NCBI GenBank assembly: GCA_024305745.1
Contig: JAHRBS010000004.1
Span: forward strand, 992,001 to 1,056,000
DNA from: Polyporus tsugae
Taxonomy: Eukaryota > Basidiomycota > Agaricomycetes > Polyporales > Polyporaceae
Length of the DNA: 64,000 nt
Reading direction: 5' to 3'
Numbering within the stretch: the first letter of the stretch is position 1; the number at the start of each line of letters is the position of its first letter. A program made the position numbers and the translations under genes. The notes under the pieces are model-generated. The model searched no databases and was not told the DNA's origin. It saw only the letters and a program-made list of their open reading frames with translations. Of the stretch, positions 45,288 through 57,800 are shown one piece after another.

Positions 45288-45557
45288 TGCAATTCAGGAG
45301 GAGATGTATGGTGCCAGAGCATCACAAGAAACGCCCAGCACCCGGAGCTACTTCAGGAGTGAGGCAGCATGGTCTGTTGCTAGCAGTAGCTCTTGCATAA
45401 CAACAGTTCAAGTGTTGGCATCGTTAGGAGATGCCGAAACGGAGCGGTCATGAGATGATACGTGGGATAGTGCTGCCACAACGGGATGAGGTGGGGTCAG
45501 GCAAGCCAAATCGGGAGCAATCTGGGTGGCCCTCAAAGCTATTTCTAGATCTGCCAA

Positions 45558-47121
45558 CTAGAAGTCATCATCGTGTGAAGAGCCGCTTCTGGAGTTGCCT
45601 GGAGAGTCCTCGGACAGATCCAGGTCTGGGTCACCAGGGTCACTGTCCAACATGTCACCAGAGTCCTGCAGCATAGAGGAGAACAGCTCACTTTCAAAGA
45701 CAGTCAGTGACAAGCCCGAGGCGGCCATGGAAAGGGTGTCTGAAGGAGCGGGTTGCAGAGTAGCGGGAAGCCTCCGGGGGATCGAGGTTGTGGCGCCAGC
45801 AGCAGGATTTCCAGAACGGGCATGAGGCGCTATCCAGAGAAATGCGTGCTGGGCTTCCAGAGTGCGCATGTTCTGACATCAGAAGAAGAAGTTGGGGATG
45901 ATGCACGTAACCAGGATAATGACCCAGACATCCAAACAAGGAAGCTATCCACCATGTGTATGGTCTGCAAAGTAGTCGCCCTTAAGATGGTTGTTGTGGC
46001 TTTTGAGGTGGTTCATTGTGCGCGGAGCCTCTTCTGGTGTTATGTCTAGAATAGCGGCTGCCTCAAGAACACCAGCATGAGACCATTGCTTCCAGTAGTC
46101 TTCGGTGGCCAGGAAGCTTGATAGATAGTTGAGGAACTTGATCCCCGCAGCGCTGCACTTCTTGTCTGATCCAGATCTACGGCTATTCAGCACTTTGAAG
46201 TGAGCTTGCTCCTCCTTGAATGCAGCAGTGGCTTCTTCCAAGTCGACAATCTCGCGCAACCTGAGGGATTGTGACATATAGTGACAATAATTGAAGAAAA
46301 TAATAATGTACAGGCACATACAAAATTGTGCAAGCCGAGCATGAAGCTCTGTCCACTCTTCCCCTTTGGGAATCCCGCCGAGAGAACGGTTCAGGGCTGC
46401 GCACCAAGACTGCCAGGTATGGAAGAAGCAGAGCAGCAGCCGGACCTGGGGCCAGAGCACCATCATTGCTGAGTGCTCCTTGATGTTGTTGTCACTGATG
46501 CCAATCTTCCGTCAAAACACTTTGCCTTCGAAGTTGGTGCCCATTGCTGTGACCCACTTTGAGAGGAGGAGCTGCAATAGGGCCTTGTTGTAGTCAGCGT
46601 GGATGCCACACTCCGATGTGTCCTCTTTGGCAGAGAAGAGGATGTAGGCGACCAGAATCCCCTTGAAGTCTTCATCAATCACCATAATGGTCCAGACATT
46701 CGCATGTGCGGAGGAAAACCCAAATGTTAGATCAATGAGCACGACCTTCCCATGTCCATAGCGCCAGGCACAGGCACGTTGCTCTGCAGTCAATATGATT
46801 AGAATAAACTGATCTGAGTGGTCCTGCACAAAGGGCTGGTAGAAGAGATAGGCATCAGTGAGCTCTGGTGAAGGGGGAGTGGGTTTCTTGTCTCGGAACC
46901 AGGTATAGATGTTCTTGTGTGGCTTCGAGAGCTGGGGGATGCCCATTTCCTGTTTGAGGGTGTGGTATATTGAGGAGGTGTCGTGTGGCAGGTAAATGAA
47001 CCGGTGGTGTGGATCCCAGGCTGCCTTGGTCGGAGGGAAGCGGATCTGCACCCATGTGTTGGCCTGCACATAGACCAATGGCCCAGATACTCCCTTTCTG
47101 AGTAATAATCTGGGATATGCC
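45558..47121 (-). pseudogene. Mutator-like (MULE) transposase relic
   Basis: Minus-strand frames with MULE transposase blocks: a first catalytic-Asp region VVLIDLTFGFSSAHANVWT with VIDEDFKGILVAYIL; a second Asp in GISDNNIKEHSAM; then CFFHTWQSWCAALNRSLG; a helical region GIKFLNYLSSFLATEDYWKQWSHAGVLEAAAIL; and the C-terminal TMNHLKSHNNHLKGDYF with VWVIILVTCIIPNF. Nonsense codons split it near 46,510 and 45,885. An acidic Ser/Asp-rich tail ends at 45,558. The N-terminus is cut at 47,121 by the Gypsy-A minus copy. Assignment is from recalled MULE block patterns. Terminal inverted repeats of the element were not found. Confidence 0.65.
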
Positions 47122-47567
47122 TGTTACGACTGGCCATCAAGTAAGGACCAGGGAGACTTACGAGACGAGCAAGGGCGTCGACAAGCACTTGTGCAGCGAG
47201 AGTGGAGCAAGGCTCAACGGTCAGGGCTGGAGACAAGATGTATTGAGTAAGTAGATGTCTACAAGCGAAATACAGCAAGGCTTACCTGGAGACAAGAGGT
47301 CGAAACTGAGGTCTCCAGGCAGGAAAGTACAGGTCCTTATATACGTATAGAGGACAATGAGAACCCGGGGACAATAGGTAACTATGGACACGGGTGAACA
47401 ATAGAAATGGAACAATAGTGACGATGGACAATAAGGAGCTATTGTGCTAAAGAACAAAGGACGAGATACAATGCAATAGAGAACAATAAGTACAACGTGA
47501 GAAGTAGATCATCTGGAAAAGGAAACTAAGGTGCTGGTAGTAGGCGCCGAATGGAACGTTCATGACA
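47122..47567 (-). repeat. Gypsy-A minus copy 3' LTR (446 bp)
   Basis: TGTTACGACTGGCC at the left border and GTTCATGACA at the right, followed by the complement of the polypurine tract (47568-47581). Confidence 0.93.
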
Positions 47568-47599
47568 ATACCCCCCTCCTAAGGGTCATGCCTTCACGA

Positions 47600-50500
47600 C
47601 TAAGTCTTCTTGAGAGGACCAGGTGCCTCTGCGTGCATTGAATGGAATCTCTGCACAAGTTGCGGCGCGTTTGTAAGGTCCACTGCATCCTCCCAGCTGT
47701 CGTGTTCAGGGCCCCAACCCTTCCAGTGTATGAGGTACTGCAGTTTCTTCCACCGCCCATACCGCCGTGACTCCAACACTTCCTCCACTTCGTACTCTTC
47801 CTCCCCCTCCACCTCAATTGCCGCTGGCTCTGCAGGGTGACGACTGGGGAGTCAACTCTCCTTGTGCAGAAGCAAGAGAGAAATGTGGAATACTGGATGG
47901 ATTACAAGGTCCTTGGGGAGTCTGAGCTCATAAGCCAGATTGCCCATCTTGCGTACAACCGGATACGGGCCAGTGTACCAATCCACCAGTTTCCGAGAGA
48001 CTCCAGGAACACGGAAGTTCCTCATGTCGAGCCACACCTTCTGGCCTTCCTTGCACTCTGGAGCGTCATGGACATACCAATCATAGTACTCCTTCATCCG
48101 CTCAGCTGCTAGAGTTAAGGCCGCGGTTGCATCCTCTTGCACCTGTCGCAACTCCTCCCAGCGTTCATCAGCTGCAGGCACTGCCGTAGGCAACATTGGA
48201 ATGTGGAACTGGGGTTCGTAGCCGTACATGAGGTAGAACAGCGAATAACCCATTGACAAGTGCTGGTGCAAGTTAAAGGCGAACTCTGCAATTGGCAGCC
48301 ACTTGACCCAGTCATCGCGGTGCCGTGAGCAGAACATATGAAGGTACGCCTCTATCTCCTGGTTCCATCGTTCTGATTGCCCATCTGTCTGCGGGTAGTA
48401 GGCTGTGGACATTGCACTTTCTATGCCGAGTCCCTTGAGTACGGTGCGGAAGAGCTTGCTTGAGAACTGGGGCCCACGATCAGAGATGATCTTCCGTGGC
48501 AGCCCGTGAAGACAAAAATGTTCTCGGATGAAGTTGTCAGCAGCTCCTTCTGCGTTGATCTCCTCGGTGCAAGGAATAAGATGCATCATCTTTCCATGCC
48601 ATTCAGCGATGAGCTGAAGCGCGTTGTATCCATCCACCTCTGGGAGTCCAGTGATGAAGTCACACGTCACAATCTGACCCGGGCCATCAGGAATTCCATT
48701 TGGTTGAAGAGGACTGTGCGGTTTGGCATGCGAACCCTTGCCACGGCGACAGGTGTCGCAGGTCTCAACGTAATCCTTGATGAACTTTGCCATACCCAGC
48801 CACCAGTAGTTTCGTGTGACCAAATCCAATGTCTTTGACTGCCCAGGGTGTCCAGCAGGCGGGAGGTCGTGGTGGATAAGTACAATCTCAGCGCGCAGCG
48901 CGTTGTCCTTGGGGACATAGACTTTGCCTCGGTACAGTAGCAGGCCTTGCTCACTGTTCCAGTCCACCAAGTCATTCTGAAGACGCGCTGGGCCAAGTTT
49001 GTCCAGCTTACTGAGTGCCTCCACAACCTCCTGCTCGCGCTCTCCGCACTCGCGGATGCGTCGAAGCAGTGCCTTCTCTGGAACCACCAATAGATGCCCT
49101 CTCTTGGCTGCCAGTACCCGGAAATGTTCTGGCTGCAACAAGACTCGACTGAGATTGTCATCTGCATCCTCGTGCTGGTGGTCGGGCTGTCTCGACAGCG
49201 CATCGGCCCTACCATTAGACGTCCCAGGCTTGTGCGAGATGACAAAGTCGAATCGTGACAGGTAGAGAGCCCATCATGCCTGCCTGTGGGTGAGGTTCTG
49301 TGCTGTGCGCCAATACTCGAGGTTCTTGTGGTCCGACTGGATCTCGAACACACTGGGGAGTCCCTCGAGATGGTGACGCCAGGCCTGCAGGGCACGAATG
49401 ATGGTGAGCATCTCCTTGTCGTAGATCTCATAGTTGTATTCAGCATTGTTCATCGACTCAGAGTGAAAAGCGATGAGGTGCCACTTGATGTCTTCCCTCT
49501 CCTGAGACAGAACCGTGCCTGTAGTGAAGCCAGATGCGTTGACTTTGATGCGGGTGTTGCAGTCTGGATCATAGATCGTCAGGACAGGGCTTCTGGTGAA
49601 GCAGCGCTTGAGTTCGTCAAAGGCAGACTGCTCTTCATCTCCCCATTGCCATGGCGCATTGCCCGTGAGGCGATCCAAGGGTTTGCAGATGGCACTAAAG
49701 TCCTTTATGAACCGCCAATAGAAGTTTGCAAAACCGCGGAACTTTCGTACGTCTGTGGCGTTCTGAGGGACAGGCCAATCTGCGATACCCTTCACCTTCA
49801 CCGGGTCCATCTCTACGCAGTTCTCCGAGACGAGTACACCGAGGTATTCCACCTTAGGCTGTTCAAACTCACACTTCTCTGACTTGCAGAACAGGTCGTT
49901 CTCTTTAAGACATTTCAGGACCTCGTGCACCAACGTGCGGCGTTCCTCAAGACTGTCGGTGAATATGAGGATGTCATCAAGGTAGATAGTGACTTTGCCA
50001 AGTATGATGAGGTCCTTGAAGATGTTGTTCATGAGCGCAGAGAATGTGCTGGGCGAATTGGCTAGCCCAAAGAACATAACGTTCAGCTCGAACAGCCCTC
50101 GGTTGGTCACAAAGGCAGCCTTCCACTCATCGCTGGCCTTAACCCGCACATTGTTGTACCCCCAGCGAATATCGAGCTTTATGAAGTACTTGGCCTTCTT
50201 GAGTTGATCCATCAGATCCGATACCAATGGTAGTGGGTAACAGTTCTTAATGGTGATCTCATTGAGTTGCTGATAGTCCTGGACTGGACATAGGCTACCA
50301 TCCTTCTTCTTGACAAAGAAGAATGGCGACGACATCGGTAAACTTGACTCTTAAATATAGCCTTTGGCCAAGTTCTCAGCGAGAAACTTGTCAAGCTCTC
50401 CTTGTTCGCTGGGTGATAGGGGGTACACACAGGAATGGAACATCTTTGCATCGGGCACAAGTTCTATCACATGGTCATAGGGTCCGTGTTCTGGCAAACG

Positions 50501-51371
50501 TTCGGACGCCTCTTTCGAGAACACATGCAGGTATTCGTGATAGTGCTCAGATACAATTTCTTTGATGGGGCGGACTACCTTCTTCTGGTACTCTTGCTCA
50601 GCGAGTTGTTGCAAATATGTGTACGTCGCTGAAGCAAACAGTTGCGGAGCACCATAAAGGCGTTGTCCATCCTCCCATGCATCAAGAAGAGACGTCTCAG
50701 TTCCATCCCACTGCGGCAGAAATCCTGGCGGCCAGGGCCTATCCTCCTCCTTCTCCTCAGTCATCACGGCTGCACGCACCCTTCCAACCTTCCTAACCTT
50801 CTTTGCCTGTTGAGGACCGCGGCGCACTGTAAGCCGTACCTCCGTATCACATGCTTTGATCTCGACAGGTTCAGAGGTTCTCTGGTTAGCCGGGCATGTC
50901 TCTGGACATCTTGACAGGTGTAGCGAGCCACGTTCCCAGTCTACTTCAGGGTTGTGCTCGCGTAGCCAGTCCAGGCCGATGATGACATCCTCTTTTCCTA
51001 TATCCGTCACTACAAAGACCACCTTCTCCCTGTGGTCTCTGATTGCCATATCCAACACGGCAACCTCTGTGATCGTACCATCACGGTTTTCCGAACCGTC
51101 AATGTGATACAGAGGAATTGGCCTTGCCAACTTCCTCATCGTAACCCTATTCTGTTCTACGAATCGTCTATGTAGGAACTTAGTAGTAGCACCGCTATCT
51201 ACCATAGCTACAATGTCCTTATGTCGCTGCTTGCTGATTAACTGTACCGGTATATGAAAGTGTTGACCATCATGATTTACTTCATATACAAATGACGAAC
51301 CCAGTACAGAAAATCGACTATTACTACAAGAACCAGCACGTGCAGCGTCCAATGCGGTTCTAATCAAAAAC
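47600..51371 (-). pseudogene. Gypsy-A pol (minus copy) with chromodomain, three nonsense codons
   Basis: Same frame throughout: protease DSGA, RT with YLDD, RNase H, integrase (HHDLPPAGHPG, CDTCRRGK, DDE core), a C-terminal GPY-like block (YTGPYPVVRKMGNLAYELRLP) and a chromodomain (YEVEEVLESRRYGRWKKL, IHWKGWGPEHDSWE) ending at 47600. Stops are TAA at 50351-50353, TGA at 49274-49276, and TGA at 47852-47854 just before the chromodomain. The first two are shared with the plus copy; the third lies beyond its truncation point. The fragment at 15,129 lacks the third, and the fragment at 61,473 lacks the first, so these are secondary lesions. Confidence 0.93.
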
Positions 51372-52173
51372 CCTCTTTCTTATCGACCACCGTAAGGGTG
51401 GCAATCTTCTCCTCCATTGCCTTGAGCTGGGCCTTGAGTGTCGTGAGCTCGTCGGTACTGGATGAGGAAGAAGAGGCAGCCCGTTGGCCCTCAACCTTGG
51501 GCTTTGGGCAGCGGAACGCGGGATGTCCTTTCTCGCCGCAGTTCCAGCACTCTCCATCAAACTTCTTCTTGCCTGAACCAGAGGCCGCTGCCTTTTTGCC
51601 CTTCTTCTTCCATCCAAATTGCTTCAGCCATTCCTCCTCGCGCACGGCAAGTTGCTGGTCCATCTGCAGCGCAACTTTCTGGATCTTGGCGAGGTCCAAG
51701 ATGTCGTGCGCTGTGGTCGCGAAGGTGTCCTTGATCTTGTAAGGGAGTGCCGTGCGGTACCATTTGCGCTTGTCCGCGTCACCAAACCTGGTGCGAGCAG
51801 CGATGGCGTTGAACTGACTGGTATAGTCCTTGACGGTGCCAAGCCGATGCGAAGCCTTGCAGAGTTTGGTGAGTTCTGCGATGGCCGCTTCCTTGTCGTT
51901 CGCAGTGCAGAAGTGCGCCTTGAACGACCCTTCAAAGGCCGCAAAGTCCAACCACGCAACATTGCCGCTGGCCACTGTGACGATGTATGGGCCGGCCCAC
52001 TCAGCAGCGCCACCGGTCAACTTGTTGAGGATTGTGATCCAGTGGATCTTGTGCGCGACACCTTGCGCCTCAAGAAGATCGTAGTAGATGCGGGCATTGG
52101 CTACAAAGCAGAGCCCTTCCTGCGCGAGTTTTCCATCGTATTTGGAGACATCGAAGGAGGTGGGTGTGGCCAT
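51364..52173 (-). CDS. Gypsy-A gag (minus copy), intact
   Basis: 269-aa open frame from MATPTSFDVSK to KKEGF. It has retrotransposon gag capsid blocks, a basic stretch (KKKGKKAA), the CCHC knuckle CWNCGEKGHPAFRC and a C-terminal coiled-coil-like helix. It is the only unbroken gag of this family here. The stop overlaps a T5 run where pol follows in the -1 frame. An open Pro/Ser-rich extension lies upstream of the Met. Confidence 0.9.
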   Translation of the reverse strand: MATPTSFDVSKYDGKLAQEGLCFVANARIYYDLLEAQGVAHKIHWITILNKLTGGAAEWAGPYIVTVASGNVAWLDFAAFEGSFKAHFCTANDKEAAIAELTKLCKASHRLGTVKDYTSQFNAIAARTRFGDADKRKWYRTALPYKIKDTFATTAHDILDLAKIQKVALQMDQQLAVREEEWLKQFGWKKKGKKAAASGSGKKKFDGECWNCGEKGHPAFRCPKPKVEGQRAASSSSSSTDELTTLKAQLKAMEEKIATLTVVDKKEGF

Positions 52174-52690
52174 GGTGGGAGCGGGTGACAGTGCTCGCAA
52201 TGAGGGTGCAGAGGAAGAGGATGATGAGGGTGGTGAGGATGGAGGTGTCGGGGCGTTGAGAACTACGGTTTCTCATTTGGGTTCCTCCTTGACTGCAGGG
52301 TTTCAGTCCTCTTGCTTGGGTTCTACTTCAACCTTGGGTAGTGCTGAGGTTGAAGCGATGGGGGAATTGGAGGTGCGGGATGCGAGCTGTTGTCTAACAA
52401 GCTCGGCAGTGGTCTGGAGGGTTAGTCCTCCAAGACGAGGGGATGCGGACGGAGTCCCAGTGGGGGTTGGCTTGCGACTTTGGGGCTGAGAGGTTGGACG
52501 TGAGGTGGGGTGGGACGCAGGACGAGATGCAGGGTTACTAGTTGCAACTGCTGCCGCTTGGCGAAGAGGCGGACATTCGGGGTCACAAAAGGCAGGTGTA
52601 GGGGGTCTGGCGATGTGTGCAAGGATAAGGGCTGGTTGGTCTTTGGTAGTGATGAGTCAAGGTGCGAGACCTTTGACTGCCTCAGAAATA

Positions 52691-53077
52691 TGTTACGACT
52701 GGATGTCAAGTAAGGATCAGGGATACGTACAAGACGAGCAGGAGCGCCGACAAGCACTTGTGCAGCAAGAGCGGAGCAAGGCTCAACGGTCAGGGCTGGA
52801 GACAAGAGGTTGAAACTAAGGTCTCCAGGCAGCGAAGTACAGGTCCTTATATACGTGTAGAGGACAATGAGAACCCGGGGACAATAGGTAACTATGGACA
52901 TGGGTGAACAATGGGAATGGAACAATAGCGACGATGGACAATAAGGAGCTATTGTGCAAAGGAACAAAGGACAAGATACAATGCAACGGAGAACAATAAG
53001 TACGACGTGAGAAGTAGATCATCCGGAAAAGGAAACTAAGGCGCTGGTAGCAGGCGCCAAATGGAACGTTCATGACA
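52691..53077 (-). repeat. Gypsy-A minus copy 5' LTR (387 bp, deleted form)
   Basis: Same borders as the other LTR-A copies, but 59 bp are missing between two ctggagacaaga direct repeats. That stretch includes the attgagtaagtagatg text seen in the 446-bp forms. Confidence 0.93.
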
Positions 53078-54478
53078 TGGACAACGGTCAGCTGTCCACC
53101 ATGGCAAAGACTTTGCACTCCAGATCCACTCTCTGAGCCTATATCTCCAGACTCCTGGCATTCAGTTGTTATGCCATGGCCTTTCTCCAACATCACAATC
53201 TTGCAGCCTCAGAGATGTACTCACATGATGTGGTATGTGAACCTTGCCTTCCAGCAGAGGTCTTTGTTGGTTCCCTCTTCCTAGGACGGATGGACGAGGA
53301 TCGGTTGAGGATGGAAGTGGGGACTGCACCAGGGGAAGGTATAGTACGTGGCGGTGAGATGATGTGTCCCTCTCTTCGTCAACATCAACATGTTTTGTGC
53401 TAGGTATGTCAATCTATTTCTGTTCATGTTGGTTGCGGTTCTACCATCTCCTCTTCATGCCGCCGGCGTAGCATGCAGCAAGGTTGGATTGTCTGGATCT
53501 GCCCTTTGGAATAGGAGGTGTGTTTCACACATTCACGACCATCCTGCTGAATTCTATTGATGTTTGTCTGAGAGGCTTTACAGGATGTATACAAACTTGA
53601 GTTTTGTAGACTTAGTGGGCGGGCAAGACCAAGAGTCAGGTAGAGGCTGTGCACAGCGGGTAGCATCGGGGCAGGACATTCAAGTTACCTGTAGCACGAT
53701 GTATGTCTTTCTGCAAGTATATTAGAATGGTAATTTGTTTCAGCGCAATACGTACAGTAATCAGTTGGAATATTGGACACAATTTATAACAGGCGCCGAG
53801 TAGCATGTTGACGGTCTGCAGACCATGCCATCTCTAATTCAGTGTTGTCCAGTCCTGGGTTTGATAGCCTTGCACAATGAAACCAACCCAGTCCACGACC
53901 ATCTAATCCAGCCTTGGTTTAGATACCAACTACGTGACACCAACTGGCCTAATCCAACCCAGGTTTACTCAAGGTGAAGACCCTCTGGATTTGTCTGGAT
54001 TCTACTGTCTCGCCGCGTCTAAACCAGCCTAGTTTTGAACCCCCGCAAATGCAGTGAATCTTGATCCATCCGGAGCAATTACCCCACCCTTGCAACATTG
54101 AGATTTGAACATCACATGTTGTCATCTACACGTCAACATGACCAAACAGCATGTCTGTTTTCAATCAAGCACCTTCGTGCTGCCGTCGCTCGTAAGTGCT
54201 CGATGTTTGTCTTAGCTTGCAGCCTAGTCACCACTCAGCTGCCTCATAAAATTCCGTACACTTCTGTCTGCGAGGGCGACTACACTCAGCATGCACACGG
54301 AGCGCAAACTTGATGGGTGACTTTTCCCCTGGATTCAGAACTCCCTTGACTCAGATCCGAGTCAATGACATTTGCAAAAGAAGACTGCCTGCACGGTGGC
54401 ACTGCATCTTTCCCTTAAGGTACATGCAAAGTATGTCAAATGATAAAAGTTAGGAGCACCTTGAGGGAACAGGCAGAC
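53078..54478. other. Gene-free stretch between two gypsy elements
   Basis: No recognised gene. The minus frame next to the LTR (53,080-53,196) might be an eroded continuation of the interrupted MULE gene, but I cannot match it. At 53,830-54,080 there is a short-word island (AATCCAACCCAGGTTT, CTAATCCAGCC, TCTGGATT variants on both strands) similar in style to those at 13.5 kb and 63.6 kb. Confidence 0.45.
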
Positions 54479-54896
54479 TGTCACAGCCGAATGACTGTGC
54501 CACAAAACAAACAAAAGGGGGGGCTCACTGGTGGAGACACACAGAGGGTGGCAACAGAAGTAGAGGATAGATTGGCCTAGACTAGAAGGCAGAGGATGGC
54601 AGGGGCTGTTAAGCTGCCTACAGATGATGGGGGAATGAACAAGAGACAGAATCTAAGGTCTCTGAGCCCACATCACAGCCTTTATATACTATACATGACA
54701 GGTGCACAGACCACCTGGCTTCAGGGCAGGCTTGGGTACTGATGGCAGGTGAGCCAGTCCAAAAGGAGAACAAAGAGGTAAGTACTATTACATAATGATG
54801 ATCAGTGTCCAGTATGGAGTCCGGAAATGGGTGATCCCTGGGTTAGGGTTGGTGGCTGTGACTGCGGTACCAAATGTGGTGCAAAAAACCGTGACA
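54479..54896 (-). repeat. Gypsy-B 3' LTR (418 bp)
   Basis: TGTCACAGCCGAATGACTG at the left border and AACCGTGACA at the right. It differs from the 5' LTR at numerous sites, so the insertion is old. Confidence 0.93.
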
Positions 54897-57800
54897 CTAT
54901 TCCCTCCTCAAGGCTGAGCTCCAGCGAAGTGATCATACAAAACTTGACGATTAAACTGAGCTTGTACTGGCCATGGATTGGTGAGGGATATTGGTTGAAC
55001 AGTGTCCGGGTGCGAGGGGTGGAATTTATCGAGTAGTTCTTTGCAGTGCTTGATGTTCTGTACTGGTTCCCAAGTGGCTTCGCTGATATCATATTCAACC
55101 CATTTCACAAGGTATCAGACATATCCGTAGTAGGTCCTGGAGTCGAGGATCTTTTCGACCTCAAACTTGTCATGTCCTTCCACCTCTATGGCTGGTGGTT
55201 TTGACGGGTTATGGTTGCCAATCTCGTCCTTGTGGTAGGGGATGAGTTTGGAAGCACGGAAAACAGGGTGGACCTTGTTCGTGGCTGGGAGTTGTAGATG
55301 GAAGTTGACAGGCCCAACTTGGTCAACGATTTTGTAGGGCCCATAGCTCTTTGCTGATAATTTTGCTGATGACTGTTCAATCCTGAGGTCCCTTCCCTTG
55401 AGGAGGACTTTGTCTCCAACCTTTAATGGCACTTCATTCTTGTGCTTGTCGTAGTACCACTTCATTCATTCTGCGGCAAGGGTTAGGGATGCTTGGGCCT
55501 GTTCCCGGGCTTCTGTTTGGTACTGGAAGATGTCTTCGAGGGTCAGGAAACCTAGTTCTCCCTGTACATCTGGGGCCATCTTGGGGTGGTCCCCGTATTC
55601 CACAAAGAAGGGTGATAAGCCGGTAGACTCGTGTGCAGCATTGTTGTAGGAAAACTCCGCAGTGGATAGAAGGGAGGCCCAATCGTCTGGGCGGTGTTCA
55701 GTGAAGATCCGTAGGTACTGTTCCAATAACTGGTTGACTCGTTCCGTCTGACCATCGGTTTGGGGGTGATAGGCTGTTGACATAGAGGCTCGGATGCCCA
55801 GCTTCCCACAAAACTCCTTGAAGAGCTCACTGGCAAACTGTGTTCCTCGATCTGAAATGATCTGTTGGGGTAGGCCATGATGTTTGAGTATATGCTCGTA
55901 GACAAGCTCTGCTGCATCTGAGGCTGAGAAGTGGTCGTCACATGTGAAGAAGTGGGCTCGCTTGGTTAGCCTGTCTACTACTACTGCAATGGCTGTGTAG
56001 ATGTTGCCATGTCTGTCACAGGACTCAGGTAGCTGGGTGATGAGGTCGATGCTCCAGATTTCCCATGGTCCAGCTGGGACTTCATTTGGCTGTAGCAGGC
56101 CAAATGGAGGGTTTCGTGAGGCCTTGTTCTGCTGGCATGTATCACACCCCTTGACATACTTCTTGACATCGACTGACATTCCAGGCCACCAGTAGTTGCA
56201 GCTGATAAGTTCCTGGGTCTTCCATCGGCCAGGGTGCCCAGCGAGTGTGGTGTCATGGTGAAGTTTGAGTAGCTCCAGTCGTAGTTCCTGGTCCTTTGGG
56301 ACATAGACCTTTCCCCTGTAGAGCAGGAGACCATTCTTGAAGTTCCATTCTTGCAGTGGCTTTCCAAACTCCCGAGGGCCGCTATTGAGCAGAGCCTTGT
56401 AGTCCTTGGTCATTGTGTCATCTTTGAGCGCCTTCTTGATCTTGTCCAGTAGTTGCTTGTCATCGACTTCAGAGGCGTGGGTGGTTTGCATGGCTTTGAT
56501 GGCAAAAAACTCTGGTTTCAGCAGTGTTTGATCATCATTGTCGCTGCTTACCCCCTTCTCATGATCTGGCCTCCTGGACAGAGGGTCGGCATGAAGCATT
56601 GTCTTGCTGGGTCGGTGTTGTAGGTTGAAGTTGAAACGGAAAAGAAACAAACTCCAGCGAGCTTGGCGACGAGTGAGTTTCTGGGCCTGCCGGAAATAGG
56701 TGAGGTTAAGGTGGTCCGACCAGATCTCGACCGGTTCAGGGTGTCCCTCCAGGTAGTGGCAATATTCTTCCAAAGCACGTATGATGGCCAGTAACTCCTT
56801 GTCATAGATCTCATAGTTGCGTTCATGCTCATTCAGAGACTTGGAGTAGAATGCTACTGGGTGCCACAGTTTGTCTTCACCCAGCTGTTCCAGTACTGCC
56901 CCTGTGGTGAAGTCAGATGAGTCCATTTCCAGATGGAATGGTGCAGCGTTGTTGGGGATTTGCAGGATTGGAGCAGTGATGAAGGCAGTCTTGAGGCTCT
57001 GGAAGGCATTTTCCTGGTCCTCTCCCCACTGCTAAGGTGCATCTTTGCACGTGAGCACTGTGAGTGGGTGAGCTATCTTTGAGAAATCCTTGATGAAACA
57101 CCGGTAGAAATTGGAAAGACCGAGGAAAGCCTGTACATGCTTGACTTTGGTAGGTATCGGCCAGTTCTTCACGCCTTCCACCTTGGTTGGGTCCATGGTG
57201 ATGGAATCCTTTGAGATGATCAACCCAAGAAACTCGACTGATTGTTGTTCAAACTTGCACTTTTCAGGCTTGACAAAGAGGTCGTTTGCTCGTAGCTTCT
57301 GAAGTACCTGTTCCGTAAGTTGCTGATGGAGTGTGAGGTCATCCGTAAAGATGAGGATATTGTCAATGTAAACTACCACATGTCCCGTAGCAATCTCCTC
57401 CTTGAGGATCTCATTCATCATAGCCTGGAAGGTGCTTGGGGCATTGCAAAGACCAAAAGTCATCACTGTTGGCTCGTACAGACCACGGTGAGCGATAAAC
57501 ACTGCCTTCTCCTCATCTCCTTCTCGTATATGGACATTGTTGTACCCCCACCTCAGGTCCAGAGAGGTGAAGATGGATGACTGAGACAAACAGTCGATGA
57601 GGTCGGAGATCTGTGGTATGGAAAACTTATCCTTCTTTGTGACGGCAATGAGGGCCCGATAGTCTTGTACTAAATGTAGGCTGCCATCCTTCTTTTTGAC
57701 AAGGAAGACAGGAGCGGCAGCTGGGCTCTTTGACCTTCGGATATATCCCTTAGCTTCCTGTTCATCGATCCATCCATTGAGGGAGTTCCGTTCCTGGGGG

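Larger units (their letters stand above)
47122..53077 (-). mobile_element. Gypsy-A minus copy, full-length Ty3/gypsy chromovirus (5,956 bp)
   Basis: Has a 3' LTR at 47122-47567, a 5' LTR at 52691-53077, intact gag, and pol with three nonsense codons ending in a chromodomain. It truncates the MULE transposase relic on its left. Flanking 5-mers (atgcc, tggac) do not match. It mirrors the plus copy at 32,376-37,581 as an inverted repeat of about 4.9 kb. Confidence 0.95.

Noticed and set aside
44056..47121. KDZ transposon assignment for the transposase next to the dioxygenase relic
   Set aside because: The visible blocks (LIDLTFGF, SDNNIKEHSA, CFFHTWQSW) fit MULE transposases; I saw no KDZ-specific pattern.
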